A stretch of 12,049 nucleotides of DNA, taken from Burkholderiales bacterium. GTDB lineage: Bacteria > Pseudomonadota > Gammaproteobacteria > Burkholderiales > Burkholderiaceae. The stretch covers positions 1 to 12,049 of the forward strand of contig CANBUA010000133.1 in NCBI GenBank assembly GCA_947372535.1, read 5' to 3'. The translations under genes and the position numbers were made by a program. How positions within the stretch are numbered: position 1 is the first letter of the stretch; each line of letters opens with the position of its first letter. This document shows, piece by piece, positions 1 to 6,560 of this stretch. The notes beneath the pieces are model-generated. The model had not been told where the DNA came from. It made no database searches and worked only from the letters and a program-made list of their open reading frames with translations.

Positions 1-236
1 GCCAGGATGGCCAGGCGGCGCTCCATGGGGCCGTGGCCGGATTGGGCCAAATGTTGCCAGAGCAGGCGCTGACGCAGCACGGCGTAGGCGGTCTCGGCCA
101 GGGCGTTGCGCTCGCGTGAGCCTAAAGCCTTGTTCTTGCGGAAAAAATAGGAAACGAGCACGTCCGCCGGGGCGTCGAGCTTTTGGATTTCACTGAGCAG
201 ATGGCACGTGAGGTCAAGGAGGGCTTGAGGTTGCAT
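1..236 (-). CDS. RsmB/NOP-family RNA (cytosine-5) methyltransferase, N-terminal fragment
   Basis: Only the first 78 codons are in the window; the gene continues past the left edge. The product starts MQPQALLDLTCHLLSEIQ and contains the stretch LGSRERNALAETAYAVLR at about residues 39-56. This resembles the start of Fmu/RsmB-like proteins, whose N-terminal NusB-like RNA-binding region precedes a SAM-dependent methyltransferase domain that makes m5C in rRNA. The catalytic part (PCSG and TC motifs) lies outside, so activity cannot be judged. The start ATG (complement of 234-236) lies inside the 3' end of the desaturase gene. A weak AGGA lies about 11 bases before it. The 23-base overlap suggests translational coupling to the desaturase. 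It could be RsmB itself or the second RsmB-like paralogue common in Burkholderiales, so I give no symbol. Confidence 0.72.
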   Translation of the reverse strand, partial: MQPQALLDLTCHLLSEIQKLDAPADVLVSYFFRKNKALGSRERNALAETAYAVLRQRLLWQHLAQSGHGPMERRLAIL

Positions 237-1149
237 GGGCGGGATTATCCTGCCTCGGGGCCTCGCGTGCCCATTCCGGTGGCGCCCAAAGGTGCTTCAG
301 ACGCTGACTCAGGGGGCCTGGGCGTGCCACATCGCGCGCCATGAAGACCCATTCGTGCACCGTCAGCCAGAGCGGGTTGTAGTTCAGCAGGGGCTGGACC
401 AAACCGTAATCGGGCGCTTCTGTCTCCTCCGTGAAGGTGCCGAACAGGCGGTCGAACACGATCAGCGTGCCGCCGAAATTGCGGTCGATGTAGGCCGGGT
501 TGCGGCCGTGGTGCACGCGGTGGTGCGAGGGCGTGTTGAAGATGAACTCGACCCAGCGCGGCAGTTTGCCCACCCATTGCGTGTGCACGAAGAACTGAAA
601 AGCCAGGTTGACGGAGAGGGCCAGCAACACCCAGCGTGGCTCGAAACCCAGCCACACCATGGGCGTGTAGAACAACCAGTTGCCCGCGAAGCTGTAGAGC
701 CAGCTCTGGCGCAGGGCGGTGGTGAAGTTCATGTGCTCGGACGCGTGGTGCACCACGTGGGCGCACCAGAACCAGCGGATGCGGTGGCTGGCGCGGTGGA
801 ACCAGTAGTAGCAGAACTCGACGCCCAGGTAGAGGGCGGCCATCTCCAGCGCCGACTGTTTGAGCGTGAACAGGCGGTGCTGGTAGAGCCAGTCCATGGC
901 TGGCAGGACGAAGAGCAGCACCAGCAGGACGTCCACGAAGGCATAGAAGCCGCCCAGGTTGAGGCTGGCGAAGCTGTCCTGCCAGCTGAAGACCTCGTGG
1001 CGACCGGCCCGGCGCCAATGCCACCACTCGATCGCGATCGCCAGCATGAACAGGGGCGTCAGCCACAGCAGGAAGGCGTCACGCCAGTCGAAGGTGTGCC
1101 AGAGGGACCAGGCCCAATCCGGAATGGGAAAAGGAAGGGTGCCGTTCAT
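214..1149 (-). CDS. Sterol desaturase / fatty acid hydroxylase family membrane protein
   Basis: The 311-residue product is an integral membrane di-iron enzyme of the fatty acid hydroxylase superfamily. These enzymes use O2 to hydroxylate or desaturate a lipid; the substrate cannot be read from sequence. The expected histidine clusters are present: HRASH (118-122), HVVHH (131-135), a single His at 189 in FVHTQ, and HHRVHH (209-214) followed by NPAYIDRNFGG. Hydrophobic segments lie at about 26-40, 68-88, 100-117 and 152-190, so the metal site would face the cytoplasm. ATG at 1149 is the only plausible start: reading upstream in frame there is no ATG, GTG or TTG before a stop at 1195-1197. The start codon comes 2 bases after a strong hairpin (1152-1184), which may limit initiation. 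The 3' end overlaps the methyltransferase start by 23 bases. Family assignment is firm; substrate is unknown. Confidence 0.93.
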   Translation of the reverse strand: MNGTLPFPIPDWAWSLWHTFDWRDAFLLWLTPLFMLAIAIEWWHWRRAGRHEVFSWQDSFASLNLGGFYAFVDVLLVLLFVLPAMDWLYQHRLFTLKQSALEMAALYLGVEFCYYWFHRASHRIRWFWCAHVVHHASEHMNFTTALRQSWLYSFAGNWLFYTPMVWLGFEPRWVLLALSVNLAFQFFVHTQWVGKLPRWVEFIFNTPSHHRVHHGRNPAYIDRNFGGTLIVFDRLFGTFTEETEAPDYGLVQPLLNYNPLWLTVHEWVFMARDVARPGPLSQRLKHLWAPPEWAREAPRQDNPAHATSSPP

Positions 1150-1151
1150 CC

Positions 1152-1184
1152 GGCCATGATCCCACGGTGGTGGGGCCCATGGCC
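1152..1184 (-). promoter_or_regulatory. Nested hairpin in amiE-desaturase gap, abutting the desaturase start codon
   Basis: The outer arms are GGCCATG (1152-1158) and CATGGCC (1178-1184). The inner arms are CCCAC (1161-1165) and GTGGG (1170-1174), with a 4-base loop and a small 2x3 internal loop. Read on the minus strand it begins 19 bases after the amiE stop and ends 2 bases before the desaturase ATG (1149). No T-run follows on the minus strand, so it is not a canonical intrinsic terminator. It would cover the region where a ribosome binding site is expected. It could act as a read-through modulator between amiE and the desaturase or as a translation-limiting structure; function is inferred only from position. 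Confidence 0.45.
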
Positions 1185-1203
1185 AGCCTGGTTTTCACGG
1201 CGA

Positions 1204-2244
1204 TCACTCGTATTTCAAGCGCGCATCGTTGGGTATCCCTTCGATGGGGCACTCCGAGGTGCCCACCGTCTGGCGGGTGAGCGCTTCTACGCGCTCGCGC
1301 GTGCCCTGCGGGTCCTTGATCCACTGCTCGTAGAACTCATAGGGGCACTCGGCCACGCCCTTGTCGCCTTCGCCCGAATTGATCTTGCCGGTGTAGCCCC
1401 TGTGCAGCAGCTTGAACAGGTGGTTCTGCGACTGGCCGGTGGCGCGCGCGTCGCGGATCAGGCGCTTGCTCAGTTGCGCGTACTGGATGCCGTAGTCCTC
1501 CTCGCCGCATTCGCCCAGGGTGCGGCCGTCGAAGCCGATGATGGCCGAGTGGCCGAAGTAGCTGTAGACGCCATCAAAGCCTGCCGCGTTGGCCACGGCC
1601 ACATAAGTGTTGTTGGCCCAGGCCATGGCCTTGGACATCAGCACCTGCTGCTCCTTGGCCGGGTACATGTAGCCCTGGCAGCGCACGACCAGCTCGGCGC
1701 CCTTCATGGTCACGTCGCGCCAGATCTCGGGGTAGTTGCCGTCGTCGCAGATGATCAGGCTGACCTTCATGCCCTTGGGGCCGTCCGACACATAGGTCTT
1801 GTCGCCCGGGTACCAGCCCTCGATGGGTGTCCAGGGCATGATCTTGCGGTACTTCTGGACGATTTCGCCCTGGTCGTTCATGAGGATGAGCGTGTTGTAG
1901 GGCACCTTGTTGGGGTGCTCCTCGTGGCGCTCGCCCGTGAGCGAGAACACGCCCCAGACCTTGGCATTGCGGCAGGCTTGCGCAAAGATTTCGGTCTCGT
2001 CACCGGGGATGGTGGAGGCCGTCTCCATCATCTCGGTCTTGTCGTACATGATCCCGTGTGTGCTGTATTCCGGGAAGATCACCAGGTCCAGGCCGGGCAG
2101 GCCCAGCTTCATGCCCTCGATCATCTGTCTGATCTTGTGGGCGTTCTCCAAGACTTCGGCCTTGGTGTGCAGGCGGGGCATCTTGTAGTTGACGACCGCG
2201 ACACCGACGGTGTCGAGGCTGCTGGTGATATCGCCGTGAAGCAT
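1204..2244 (-). CDS. amiE: Aliphatic amidase
   Basis: AmiE hydrolyses short aliphatic amides such as acetamide, propionamide and acrylamide to the acid and ammonia in the cytoplasm. It belongs to the nitrilase superfamily, whose AmiE members form hexamers. With the ATG at 2244 the product is 346 residues, the same length as the Pseudomonas aeruginosa enzyme. The nitrilase catalytic set falls at the classical positions: Glu59 (FPEYST), Lys134 (YRKIMPW), Glu142 and Cys166 ([11 protein letters not shown]). Other family segments are [16 protein letters not shown] and [20 protein letters not shown]. The frame stays open upstream to 2304, but 2244 is preferred: it gives the family N-terminus (MLHGDITSS) and has AGGAG six bases upstream. 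No amiC/amiR-type regulators or amide transporter genes are visible nearby, so regulation is unknown. AmiF formamidase is a less likely alternative. Confidence 0.96.
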   Translation of the reverse strand: MLHGDITSSLDTVGVAVVNYKMPRLHTKAEVLENAHKIRQMIEGMKLGLPGLDLVIFPEYSTHGIMYDKTEMMETASTIPGDETEIFAQACRNAKVWGVFSLTGERHEEHPNKVPYNTLILMNDQGEIVQKYRKIMPWTPIEGWYPGDKTYVSDGPKGMKVSLIICDDGNYPEIWRDVTMKGAELVVRCQGYMYPAKEQQVLMSKAMAWANNTYVAVANAAGFDGVYSYFGHSAIIGFDGRTLGECGEEDYGIQYAQLSKRLIRDARATGQSQNHLFKLLHRGYTGKINSGEGDKGVAECPYEFYEQWIKDPQGTRERVEALTRQTVGTSECPIEGIPNDARLKYE

Positions 2245-2250
2245 GGTGGG

Positions 2251-2255
2251 CTCCT
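2251..2255 (-). promoter_or_regulatory. Ribosome binding site that fixes the amiE start
   Basis: The minus strand reads AGGAG here, six bases before the ATG at 2244-2242. Together with the family-typical N-terminus this decides for the 346-residue form over the 366-residue form that would start at 2304. Confidence 0.8.
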
Positions 2256-2352
2256 GGGGTTGCCAATGAGCTTGCATTGTGAAAACCGTGTTTGAGGCGG
2301 CCAATACGTTCTTTGACGTACATCGCCGGCCCGCTTGAGGTACAACCCTTGC

Positions 2353-2727
2353 ATGTCAGATGAGTACCAAATCCACATCCCGCCCTCGTTCACGGCGATC
2401 CACAGCGATGCCCGCCATCGCCTTACCGTGTCGATGAGCCACCTGCGTGAGCGCTACGAGGTCTGCGAAGACCTGGCCAGCCACCTGACCGAGCACTGCC
2501 GCAGCATCCATGTCGAGATCGGCGTGGACGAGCAGGAGGTGCTGCGGCGCTGCCATGCGGGGCTGTGCACGCCCGAATCTGGTGTGGCTGAGCTGGAGGC
2601 AGGCTGGGTCGTGACGCGCTTGGCCGAGTTGCTGGATTGGCCGTTTCCGGACCTGACGACAACGGCCCTCACGCCGGGCGACGCCGGTCAAGCGCCTGCT
2701 CAGTCCGATGAAGATGAGCCGCGCTGA
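2353..2727 (+). CDS. Small conserved-type hypothetical protein, divergent to amiE
   Basis: This encodes a soluble 124-residue protein starting [13 protein letters not shown]. It has no signal peptide or membrane segment. The middle (about 28-105) looks like two or three amphipathic helices, with [17 protein letters not shown] and an acidic/leucine-rich part around [13 protein letters not shown], ending with a conserved-looking [17 protein letters not shown] recall similar small proteins in Burkholderiales, sometimes labelled as ATPase/chaperone-like, but I see no Walker motif and assign no function. Start choice: a TTG at 2335 is in frame, but ATG at 2353 gives the typical MSDE start; the nearest GAGG (2337-2340) is 12 bases away, so initiation looks weak. 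The last 28 bases overlap arfB tail to tail. The C-terminus is acidic (SDEDEPR). Confidence 0.7.
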   Translation: MSDEYQIHIPPSFTAIHSDARHRLTVSMSHLRERYEVCEDLASHLTEHCRSIHVEIGVDEQEVLRRCHAGLCTPESGVAELEAGWVVTRLAELLDWPFPDLTTTALTPGDAGQAPAQSDEDEPR

Positions 2728-3098
2728 GACTTGATCGCCGAGCGCTGGCGCTTGCCCTCCAGCCGCCTGCGCTTGGAGGCGTAGGTGGGCTGGGTGGCCC
2801 GGCGGATGCGCGGTGGCCTGGCCACGCTGTCGACCAGCTCGTGCAGGCGGCGCAGGGCCTCGGTGCGGTTCATCTCCTGGCTGCGGTGCTCCTGCGATTT
2901 GATGATGAGCACGCCTTGGCTGGTGATGCGCTGGTCATTGAGCGCGAGCAGGCGCTCTTTCACATCGTCTCGAAGCGATGAGGCGGGGATGTCAAAGCGC
3001 AGGTGGATGGCGCTGGAGACCTTGTTGACGTTCTGGCCGCCGGCGCCTTGGGCGCGCACGGCCGTGATCTCGATCTCATCGTCGGGGATGCGGTGCAT
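2700..3098 (-). CDS. arfB: Alternative ribosome-rescue factor / peptidyl-tRNA hydrolase ArfB
   Basis: ArfB (YaeJ) releases the nascent peptide from ribosomes stalled on mRNAs without a stop codon. Its GGQ loop hydrolyses peptidyl-tRNA in the large subunit while its basic tail occupies the empty mRNA channel. The 132-residue product has GGQ at 20-22 in AQGAGGQNVNKVSSAIHLRF, the family signature. After a linker it has a strongly basic C-terminal tail (about 97-127) with RRATQPTYASKRRRLEGKRQR. Like E. coli ArfB (about 140 residues) it lacks the codon-recognition domains of RF1/RF2, which excludes a classical release factor. No clear Shine-Dalgarno precedes the ATG at 3098. It lies 64 bases downstream of the GST gene on the same strand and may be the last gene of that unit. 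Its last codons (a SSSSD terminus) overlap the convergent small gene. Confidence 0.93.
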   Translation of the reverse strand: MHRIPDDEIEITAVRAQGAGGQNVNKVSSAIHLRFDIPASSLRDDVKERLLALNDQRITSQGVLIIKSQEHRSQEMNRTEALRRLHELVDSVARPPRIRRATQPTYASKRRRLEGKRQRSAIKSQRGSSSSD

Positions 3099-3111
3099 GG
3101 TGGGAGAAGTC

Positions 3112-3140
3112 TGCCATGCCGCGTCGCCTGGCGAATGGCA
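3112..3140 (-). promoter_or_regulatory. Inverted repeat in the GST-arfB gap
   Basis: The outer arms are TGCCAT (3112-3117) and ATGGCA (3135-3140). The inner arms are TCGC (3124-3127) and GCGA (3131-3134) with a 3-base loop; six unpaired bases lie on one side. No T-run follows on the minus strand. It lies 22 bases after the GST stop and 13 bases before the arfB ATG, so it could weaken read-through or protect an mRNA end. Low-confidence structural call. Confidence 0.25.
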
Positions 3141-3162
3141 TCGGCGTGGGGACTGTGCTTTT

Positions 3163-3819
3163 TCAGAAGGGCTCGCCGTCCTGGCCCTCGCGCCATGTGG
3201 GCCACTTGCCCATCACGGACAGGAAGAGCGGGCTGGCCAGGTGGCCATTCAGCCAGGCCCGCAAGGCAGGCAGCGGCGCCTGGGTCTCAAACCAGGCGGC
3301 ATCGACCAGCGCGAACTGGCGCACGAAGGGCAGCAGGGCCATGTCGGCCAGGTGAACGCGTTCGCCCATCAGTTGAGGATGTCGCGCCAGGCGTGTATCG
3401 AGCGGGGCGAGCAGCAGCTCGACCGCCTGAGCCCGATGGTCTTGTTGTGGGCGCTCAGGATGCCGCTCGGGGTATTTGTAGGCATCAAGCAGGCGCTTGA
3501 AGGGGCCATCATTGGTGTCGATCAGCGCTTGGGCCTGTGAGGCATCGCCATGGCCCAGCCAGCCGTGGGGATCGCCTTGATGCAGCGCCCACCGCATGAT
3601 CGCCAGGCTTTGCTCGATCACTTCGCCCGTGGGCAATTGCAGCACCGGCACCGTGCCTTTGGGCGAGATCGCCAGCATGGCCGCCGGCTTGTCACGCAGC
3701 ACAATCTCGCGCAACTCGACCTGAACGCCAGAGGCCTTGATGGCCAGCCGGGCGCGGATGGCATAGGGGCAGCGGCGGAAGCTGTAGAGGATGGGCAAAG
3801 GGTGGTTGGCGTCGTGCAT
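3163..3819 (-). CDS. Glutathione S-transferase family protein
   Basis: This is a 218-residue cytosolic GST. The N-terminal thioredoxin-like domain (about 8-83) opens with LYSFRRCPYAIRARLA; the CPYA at 17-20 puts a Cys at the usual active-site position, as in Cys-type (omega/beta-like) GSTs. The cis-proline loop is GTVPVL (55-60, Pro58). The glutathione gamma-glutamyl binding segment is EQSLAIMRW (69-77). The helical C-terminal domain (about 92-218) contains LADMALLPFVRQFA (157-170) with the N-capping-type Asp159. The substrate cannot be read from sequence; detoxification, dehalogenation and thiol redox roles are all possible. It starts 7 bases after the stop of the LRR-kinase gene on the same strand, so the two are probably co-transcribed. 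There is no obvious Shine-Dalgarno in that gap. Confidence 0.92.
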   Translation of the reverse strand: MHDANHPLPILYSFRRCPYAIRARLAIKASGVQVELREIVLRDKPAAMLAISPKGTVPVLQLPTGEVIEQSLAIMRWALHQGDPHGWLGHGDASQAQALIDTNDGPFKRLLDAYKYPERHPERPQQDHRAQAVELLLAPLDTRLARHPQLMGERVHLADMALLPFVRQFALVDAAWFETQAPLPALRAWLNGHLASPLFLSVMGKWPTWREGQDGEPF

Positions 3820-3826
3820 GGGGCGC

Positions 3827-5191
3827 TCAGTCGGCCTGATGCCGGAGTACCTGCAGCCGCGCGCTCGCTTGCGCCATGCTGGGGCGTGAGGCCACGTGCT
3901 GGTGGAGGCACTCGGCCTGCAGGGCCAGCAGGTCGTTGACGATGGCTTGATGTCGCATCGCTTGATCCGTGCCCGAGGCCGGTGGCCACATCAAGCGCGA
4001 ACTCAACTCCTCCAGCAGGCACCCCAGCGCGCGCACTTCGACGCGCATCAGGGCCTGGCTGGTGGCGGGCTGATCGGCCGGCAGCAAGGACGCCGCGCCG
4101 AAATCGCCCAGCAAGCAGGGGCCGTGCGGATGCCACAGCGTGTTGTGCGCATACAGGTCGCCATGCAGGATGCCCCGGCTGTGCAGGTGGGCGCCAGCCG
4201 AGGCGATGCTCAGCGCGATGTCCAGGGCATTGGTCAGCGAGAAAGCCTGGCCCGCTTCATACACATCTCGGGTGCAGGAGGCCCGGCTGGGCGGGCCGGC
4301 CAGGGTCTTGAAGCTGGCGTCGATGCGGCGCATGACCAAGTCGGGTGCGCTGCCGGCGCTGCCGTGGCGCAAACCAAGAACGCCGATCAGGTTGGGGTGG
4401 CTGCCGGCGGCCAGGCAGGCGGCCAGTTCGCTGCTTGGCAGGCCGTCGCTGGTCATCTGGCCTTTGAAGCGTTTGAGTGCGACTGGCAAAGGGCCTTGAG
4501 GGCCGTGCCAGATCGCTTCCCTGATCACGCCGGAGGCGCCTTCGCCCAAGACCTGGCCGACTTCGAGCGCGGCCTGATCGATGGTGGGTACGTGGGCCTG
4601 GTCGATGGCGCGTGACTCGGCTGCTTCAAGCATTGGGTTGCCCGCGAAAGCCAGCCAGCCCAGGCGCGGCATGGTCAGCAGCCAATCGGGCAGGGCCTCG
4701 AAGCGGTTGGCTGAGATGCGCAGCAGCGCCAGCTCGGTGCATTGGGCCAGCGAGTCGGGCAGCTCGCGCAGGCGGTTGCCGGCCAGCATGAGTTTTTGCA
4801 GCGCGGGCCGCCGGCCCAGCTCTGCGGGCAATTGTTCGATCCGGTTGTCCGTGAGGATGAGCCAGCGCAGCATTGGGGGCAGGGCAGCGGCCGGCACGTC
4901 GTCGATCTGGTTGGCTTTGAAGCCCACCATGCTCAACTGCGCACATGGGCCGAGGCTGGCCGGCAGCTGCGTGAAGTGGTTGTCGGAGCAGAACAGCACG
5001 CGCAGGCGGCTCAAGCGGTGCAGGTCGTCGGGCAGGGCGCTCAGCGCGTTGCCGCTGAGGTCCAGCACCTCCAGGGTGTCGGCCAGGCCGAAGATGGCCG
5101 GGGGGAACTCGCGCAGGCCGCAGGAGAGCTTGAGTTCACGGCTGCCGGCGAGCTGCCCGGTCTGAAGGCGATGAAGGGTGTCCAGGGACAT
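3827..5191 (-). CDS. Leucine-rich-repeat protein kinase, cytoplasmic
   Basis: The product has 454 residues from the ATG at 5191. Residues about 17-187 hold six to seven leucine-rich repeats of 23 residues with the pattern LxxLxLxxNxLxxLP (for example LEVLDLSGNALSALPDDL from 40). A Ser/Thr kinase-like domain follows (about 208-450). It has a glycine loop GEGASG (216-221), ATP-binding Lys240 in VALK, a possible helix-C Glu255, a catalytic loop HGDLYAHN (343-350) with Asp345 and Asn350, and DFG at 363-365. The catalytic Asp, Lys and Mg-binding residues are all present, so activity is likely, but HRD is changed to HGD. There is no signal peptide or membrane segment, unlike plant LRR receptor kinases. 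The frame stays open to 5311, but that start would run into the divergent chaA leader and give a non-family N-terminus. Its target is unknown. The GST gene follows after 7 bases. Confidence 0.9.
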   Translation of the reverse strand: MSLDTLHRLQTGQLAGSRELKLSCGLREFPPAIFGLADTLEVLDLSGNALSALPDDLHRLSRLRVLFCSDNHFTQLPASLGPCAQLSMVGFKANQIDDVPAAALPPMLRWLILTDNRIEQLPAELGRRPALQKLMLAGNRLRELPDSLAQCTELALLRISANRFEALPDWLLTMPRLGWLAFAGNPMLEAAESRAIDQAHVPTIDQAALEVGQVLGEGASGVIREAIWHGPQGPLPVALKRFKGQMTSDGLPSSELAACLAAGSHPNLIGVLGLRHGSAGSAPDLVMRRIDASFKTLAGPPSRASCTRDVYEAGQAFSLTNALDIALSIASAGAHLHSRGILHGDLYAHNTLWHPHGPCLLGDFGAASLLPADQPATSQALMRVEVRALGCLLEELSSRLMWPPASGTDQAMRHQAIVNDLLALQAECLHQHVASRPSMAQASARLQVLRHQAD

Positions 5192-5210
5192 GACGCAATG
5201 ATGGGATGAG

Positions 5211-5228
5211 GGCCTGCTGAAGTAGGCC
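5211..5228. promoter_or_regulatory. Short inverted repeat in the divergent kinase/chaA gap
   Basis: GGCCT (5211-5215) and AGGCC (5224-5228) are complementary, with one G.T wobble possible inside the 8-base spacer. The element lies in the 97-base region between the divergent LRR-kinase (start 5191) and antiporter (start 5289) genes, where promoters and operators for both must lie. It could be a small operator or a 5' UTR hairpin of the kinase mRNA. I see no convincing -35/-10 pair here. Confidence 0.25.
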
Positions 5229-5275
5229 GATGTTAATGGGGCATCATCAGGGGCTCGCACCACACACGAACGAAC

Positions 5276-5280
5276 AGGAA
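5276..5280 (+). promoter_or_regulatory. Ribosome binding site of the antiporter gene
   Basis: AGGAA lies eight bases before the ATG at 5289 and supports that start. Confidence 0.7.
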
Positions 5281-5288
5281 AACCAAGC

Positions 5289-6356
5289 ATGCCGATCTGG
5301 GCCTTGATCACACCACTGGCGGCCAGCCTCTTGCTGGCCTTGTCCCTCGTGGTCCCGCCATCGACGGGCTGGCTGAGCCTGACAGGGGCTGCCTTGATCG
5401 CGGCCGTGCTGGCCGCCGTTCACCACGCCGAGGTCATCGCCCACAAGGTCGGCGAGCCGCTGGGCACGCTGGTGCTGGCGCTGGCCGTCACCGTGATCGA
5501 GGTGGCACTGATCGTGACCATCATGATGGCGGGCGGCGAGGGGGCGGCCACCGTGCCGCGCGACACGGTTTTCTCGGCCATCATGATCATTTGTACCGGC
5601 GTCGTGGGCCTGTGCCTGCTGGTCGGTGGGTGGCGTCACCGCGAGCAGACCTTTCGGGTCGATGGGGCCAACGCGGGCTATGGTGCCCTGATCGCCCTGG
5701 CCTGCCTCACGCTGGTCCTGCCCACCTTCACCACGAGCACCGGGGGCGGCACCTACACGCGTTCGCAGCTGGCTTTTGCGGGCACGGCCTCGCTGGCGCT
5801 GTGGCTGGTCTTCGTGTTCGTGCAGACGGTGCGCCACCGCGATTATTTCCTGCCCACGGTCGATGCGGCCAACGAAGAAGTCCACGCGCCGCCGCCCAGT
5901 GCTGCGCATGCCTGGGGCAGCCTGGCCTTGCTGCTGGTCTCGCTGGTCGCGGTGATCGGCTTGGCCAAGATGCTCTCGCCCACCATTGAGCGCGTGGTGG
6001 CCGCCGCCGGTGCACCCAAGGCCGTGATCGGCGTGGTCATCGCGCTCTTGGTGTTGCTGCCGGAAACGGTCGCGGCCATCCGTGCCGCCCACGCCAACCG
6101 CCTGCAGACCAGCTTGAACCTGGCCATTGGCTCGGCTTTGGCCAGCATCGGCCTGACCATCCCGGCCGTGGTGGTCGTGTCGATGTGGATGGGCTTGCCG
6201 CTGCAACTGGGCATCGTCGGCAAGGACTTGGTGCTGCTGTTGCTGACCTTCGTGGTCGGCATCCTGACCGTGGCCACGGGCAGAACCACCGTCATGCAGG
6301 GGGCGGTTCATCTGGTGATTTTTGCAGCGTTTTTGTTCCTGAGTCTGGTGCCTTGA
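5289..6356 (+). CDS. chaA: Calcium/cation:proton antiporter, ChaA type
   Basis: This 355-residue inner-membrane antiporter of the CaCA superfamily would export Ca2+ (or Na+/K+) in exchange for protons. About eleven hydrophobic segments are visible. The two inverted alpha-repeats that form the ion site are clear: GEPLGTLVLALAVTVIEVAL (55-74, with Glu71) and a second from LLPETVAAIRAAHANRLQTS (256-275, with Glu259) through NLAIGSALASIGLTIPAV. A polar, proline-containing loop (about 184-208) separates the halves, as in the family. Length is close to E. coli ChaA (about 366). Start at 5289 is supported by AGGAA eight bases upstream. It is divergent from the LRR-kinase and is followed after 204 bases by the giant surface protein. 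Ion specificity cannot be read from sequence; ChaA is the closest named type. Confidence 0.92.
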   Translation: MPIWALITPLAASLLLALSLVVPPSTGWLSLTGAALIAAVLAAVHHAEVIAHKVGEPLGTLVLALAVTVIEVALIVTIMMAGGEGAATVPRDTVFSAIMIICTGVVGLCLLVGGWRHREQTFRVDGANAGYGALIALACLTLVLPTFTTSTGGGTYTRSQLAFAGTASLALWLVFVFVQTVRHRDYFLPTVDAANEEVHAPPPSAAHAWGSLALLLVSLVAVIGLAKMLSPTIERVVAAAGAPKAVIGVVIALLVLLPETVAAIRAAHANRLQTSLNLAIGSALASIGLTIPAVVVVSMWMGLPLQLGIVGKDLVLLLLTFVVGILTVATGRTTVMQGAVHLVIFAAFLFLSLVP

Positions 6357-6364
6357 CCTCGAGC

Positions 6365-6383
6365 TGCACGATGTAGTCGTGCA
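6365..6383 (+). terminator. Perfect 7-bp hairpin after chaA
   Basis: TGCACGA (6365-6371) pairs perfectly with TCGTGCA (6377-6383) around a 5-base loop, 8 bases after the chaA stop. No T-run follows, so it is not a classical intrinsic terminator. It may be a processing or stability hairpin at the end of the chaA message, or an operator for the next gene. Confidence 0.35.
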
Positions 6384-6409
6384 TCAGTGCCGGCGCGGCG
6401 CCCGGGCAA

Positions 6410-6431
6410 CATGGCACCGTGGGCCGCCATG
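6410..6431 (+). promoter_or_regulatory. Inverted repeat upstream of the giant gene
   Basis: CATGGC (6410-6415) and GCCATG (6426-6431) form 6-bp arms separated by 10 bases. This spacing would suit a dimeric regulator half-site pair or a small hairpin. It lies 130 to 150 bases before the chosen start of the giant surface protein gene. Function is unknown. Confidence 0.25.
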
Positions 6432-6560
6432 CGCTCGGAATGGGCGGTTTCCGTGCGCTTTTCCGCGCGTGCTCGCCGCCCGGCGATGGCAACATCCTTG
6501 ACGCATGGCTTGGCGTCGCTTGACGACAAGCCCTGTCTCTTCGAAGCCATCCATTCACCC

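Larger units (their letters stand above)
6357..6560. other. 204-base intergenic leader with inverted repeats, no gene seen
   Basis: This is the longest non-coding stretch in the window. It holds two inverted repeats (6365-6383 and 6410-6431) and a GC-rich, pyrimidine/purine-mixed stretch. The reading frame of the giant gene is open back to an alternative ATG at 6486, so the last 75 bases could be coding. No sequence here matches a good sigma-70 promoter by eye. No Shine-Dalgarno is evident in front of either candidate start. Confidence 0.5.

Noticed and set aside
235..2295. 686-codon open frame on the plus strand opposite the desaturase and amiE
   Set aside because: It is antisense to two clearly recognisable genes. 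Its translation is low-complexity (Val/His/Ala/Gly/Gln-rich) and matches no family, as expected for a shadow frame in GC-rich DNA.
2245..2304. Upstream ATG at 2304 giving a 366-residue AmiE
   Set aside because: The extra 20 residues do not match the family N-terminus, catalytic numbering fits the start at 2244, and a good AGGAG precedes 2244.
2313..2352. TTGACG (2313-2318) as the -35 of the small hypothetical gene
   Set aside because: No acceptable -10 lies 16-18 bases downstream; the nearest AT-rich hexamer (TACAAC at 2341) is 22 bases away.
5192..5311. Upstream start at 5311 for the LRR-kinase
   Set aside because: It would overlap the chaA ribosome binding site and start, and it adds 40 residues of non-family sequence; ATG 5191 gives the expected MSLDTLHRLQTGQLAG start.
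5247..6311. 354-codon minus-strand frame over chaA
   Set aside because: Rich in His/Gln/Asp/Arg/Gly with no recognisable domain; the plus strand has a complete antiporter with a ribosome binding site.
6498..6526. TTGACG followed 17 bases later by TGACGA as a sigma-70 promoter for the giant gene
   Set aside because: The -35 is good but the -10 shares almost nothing with TATAAT.
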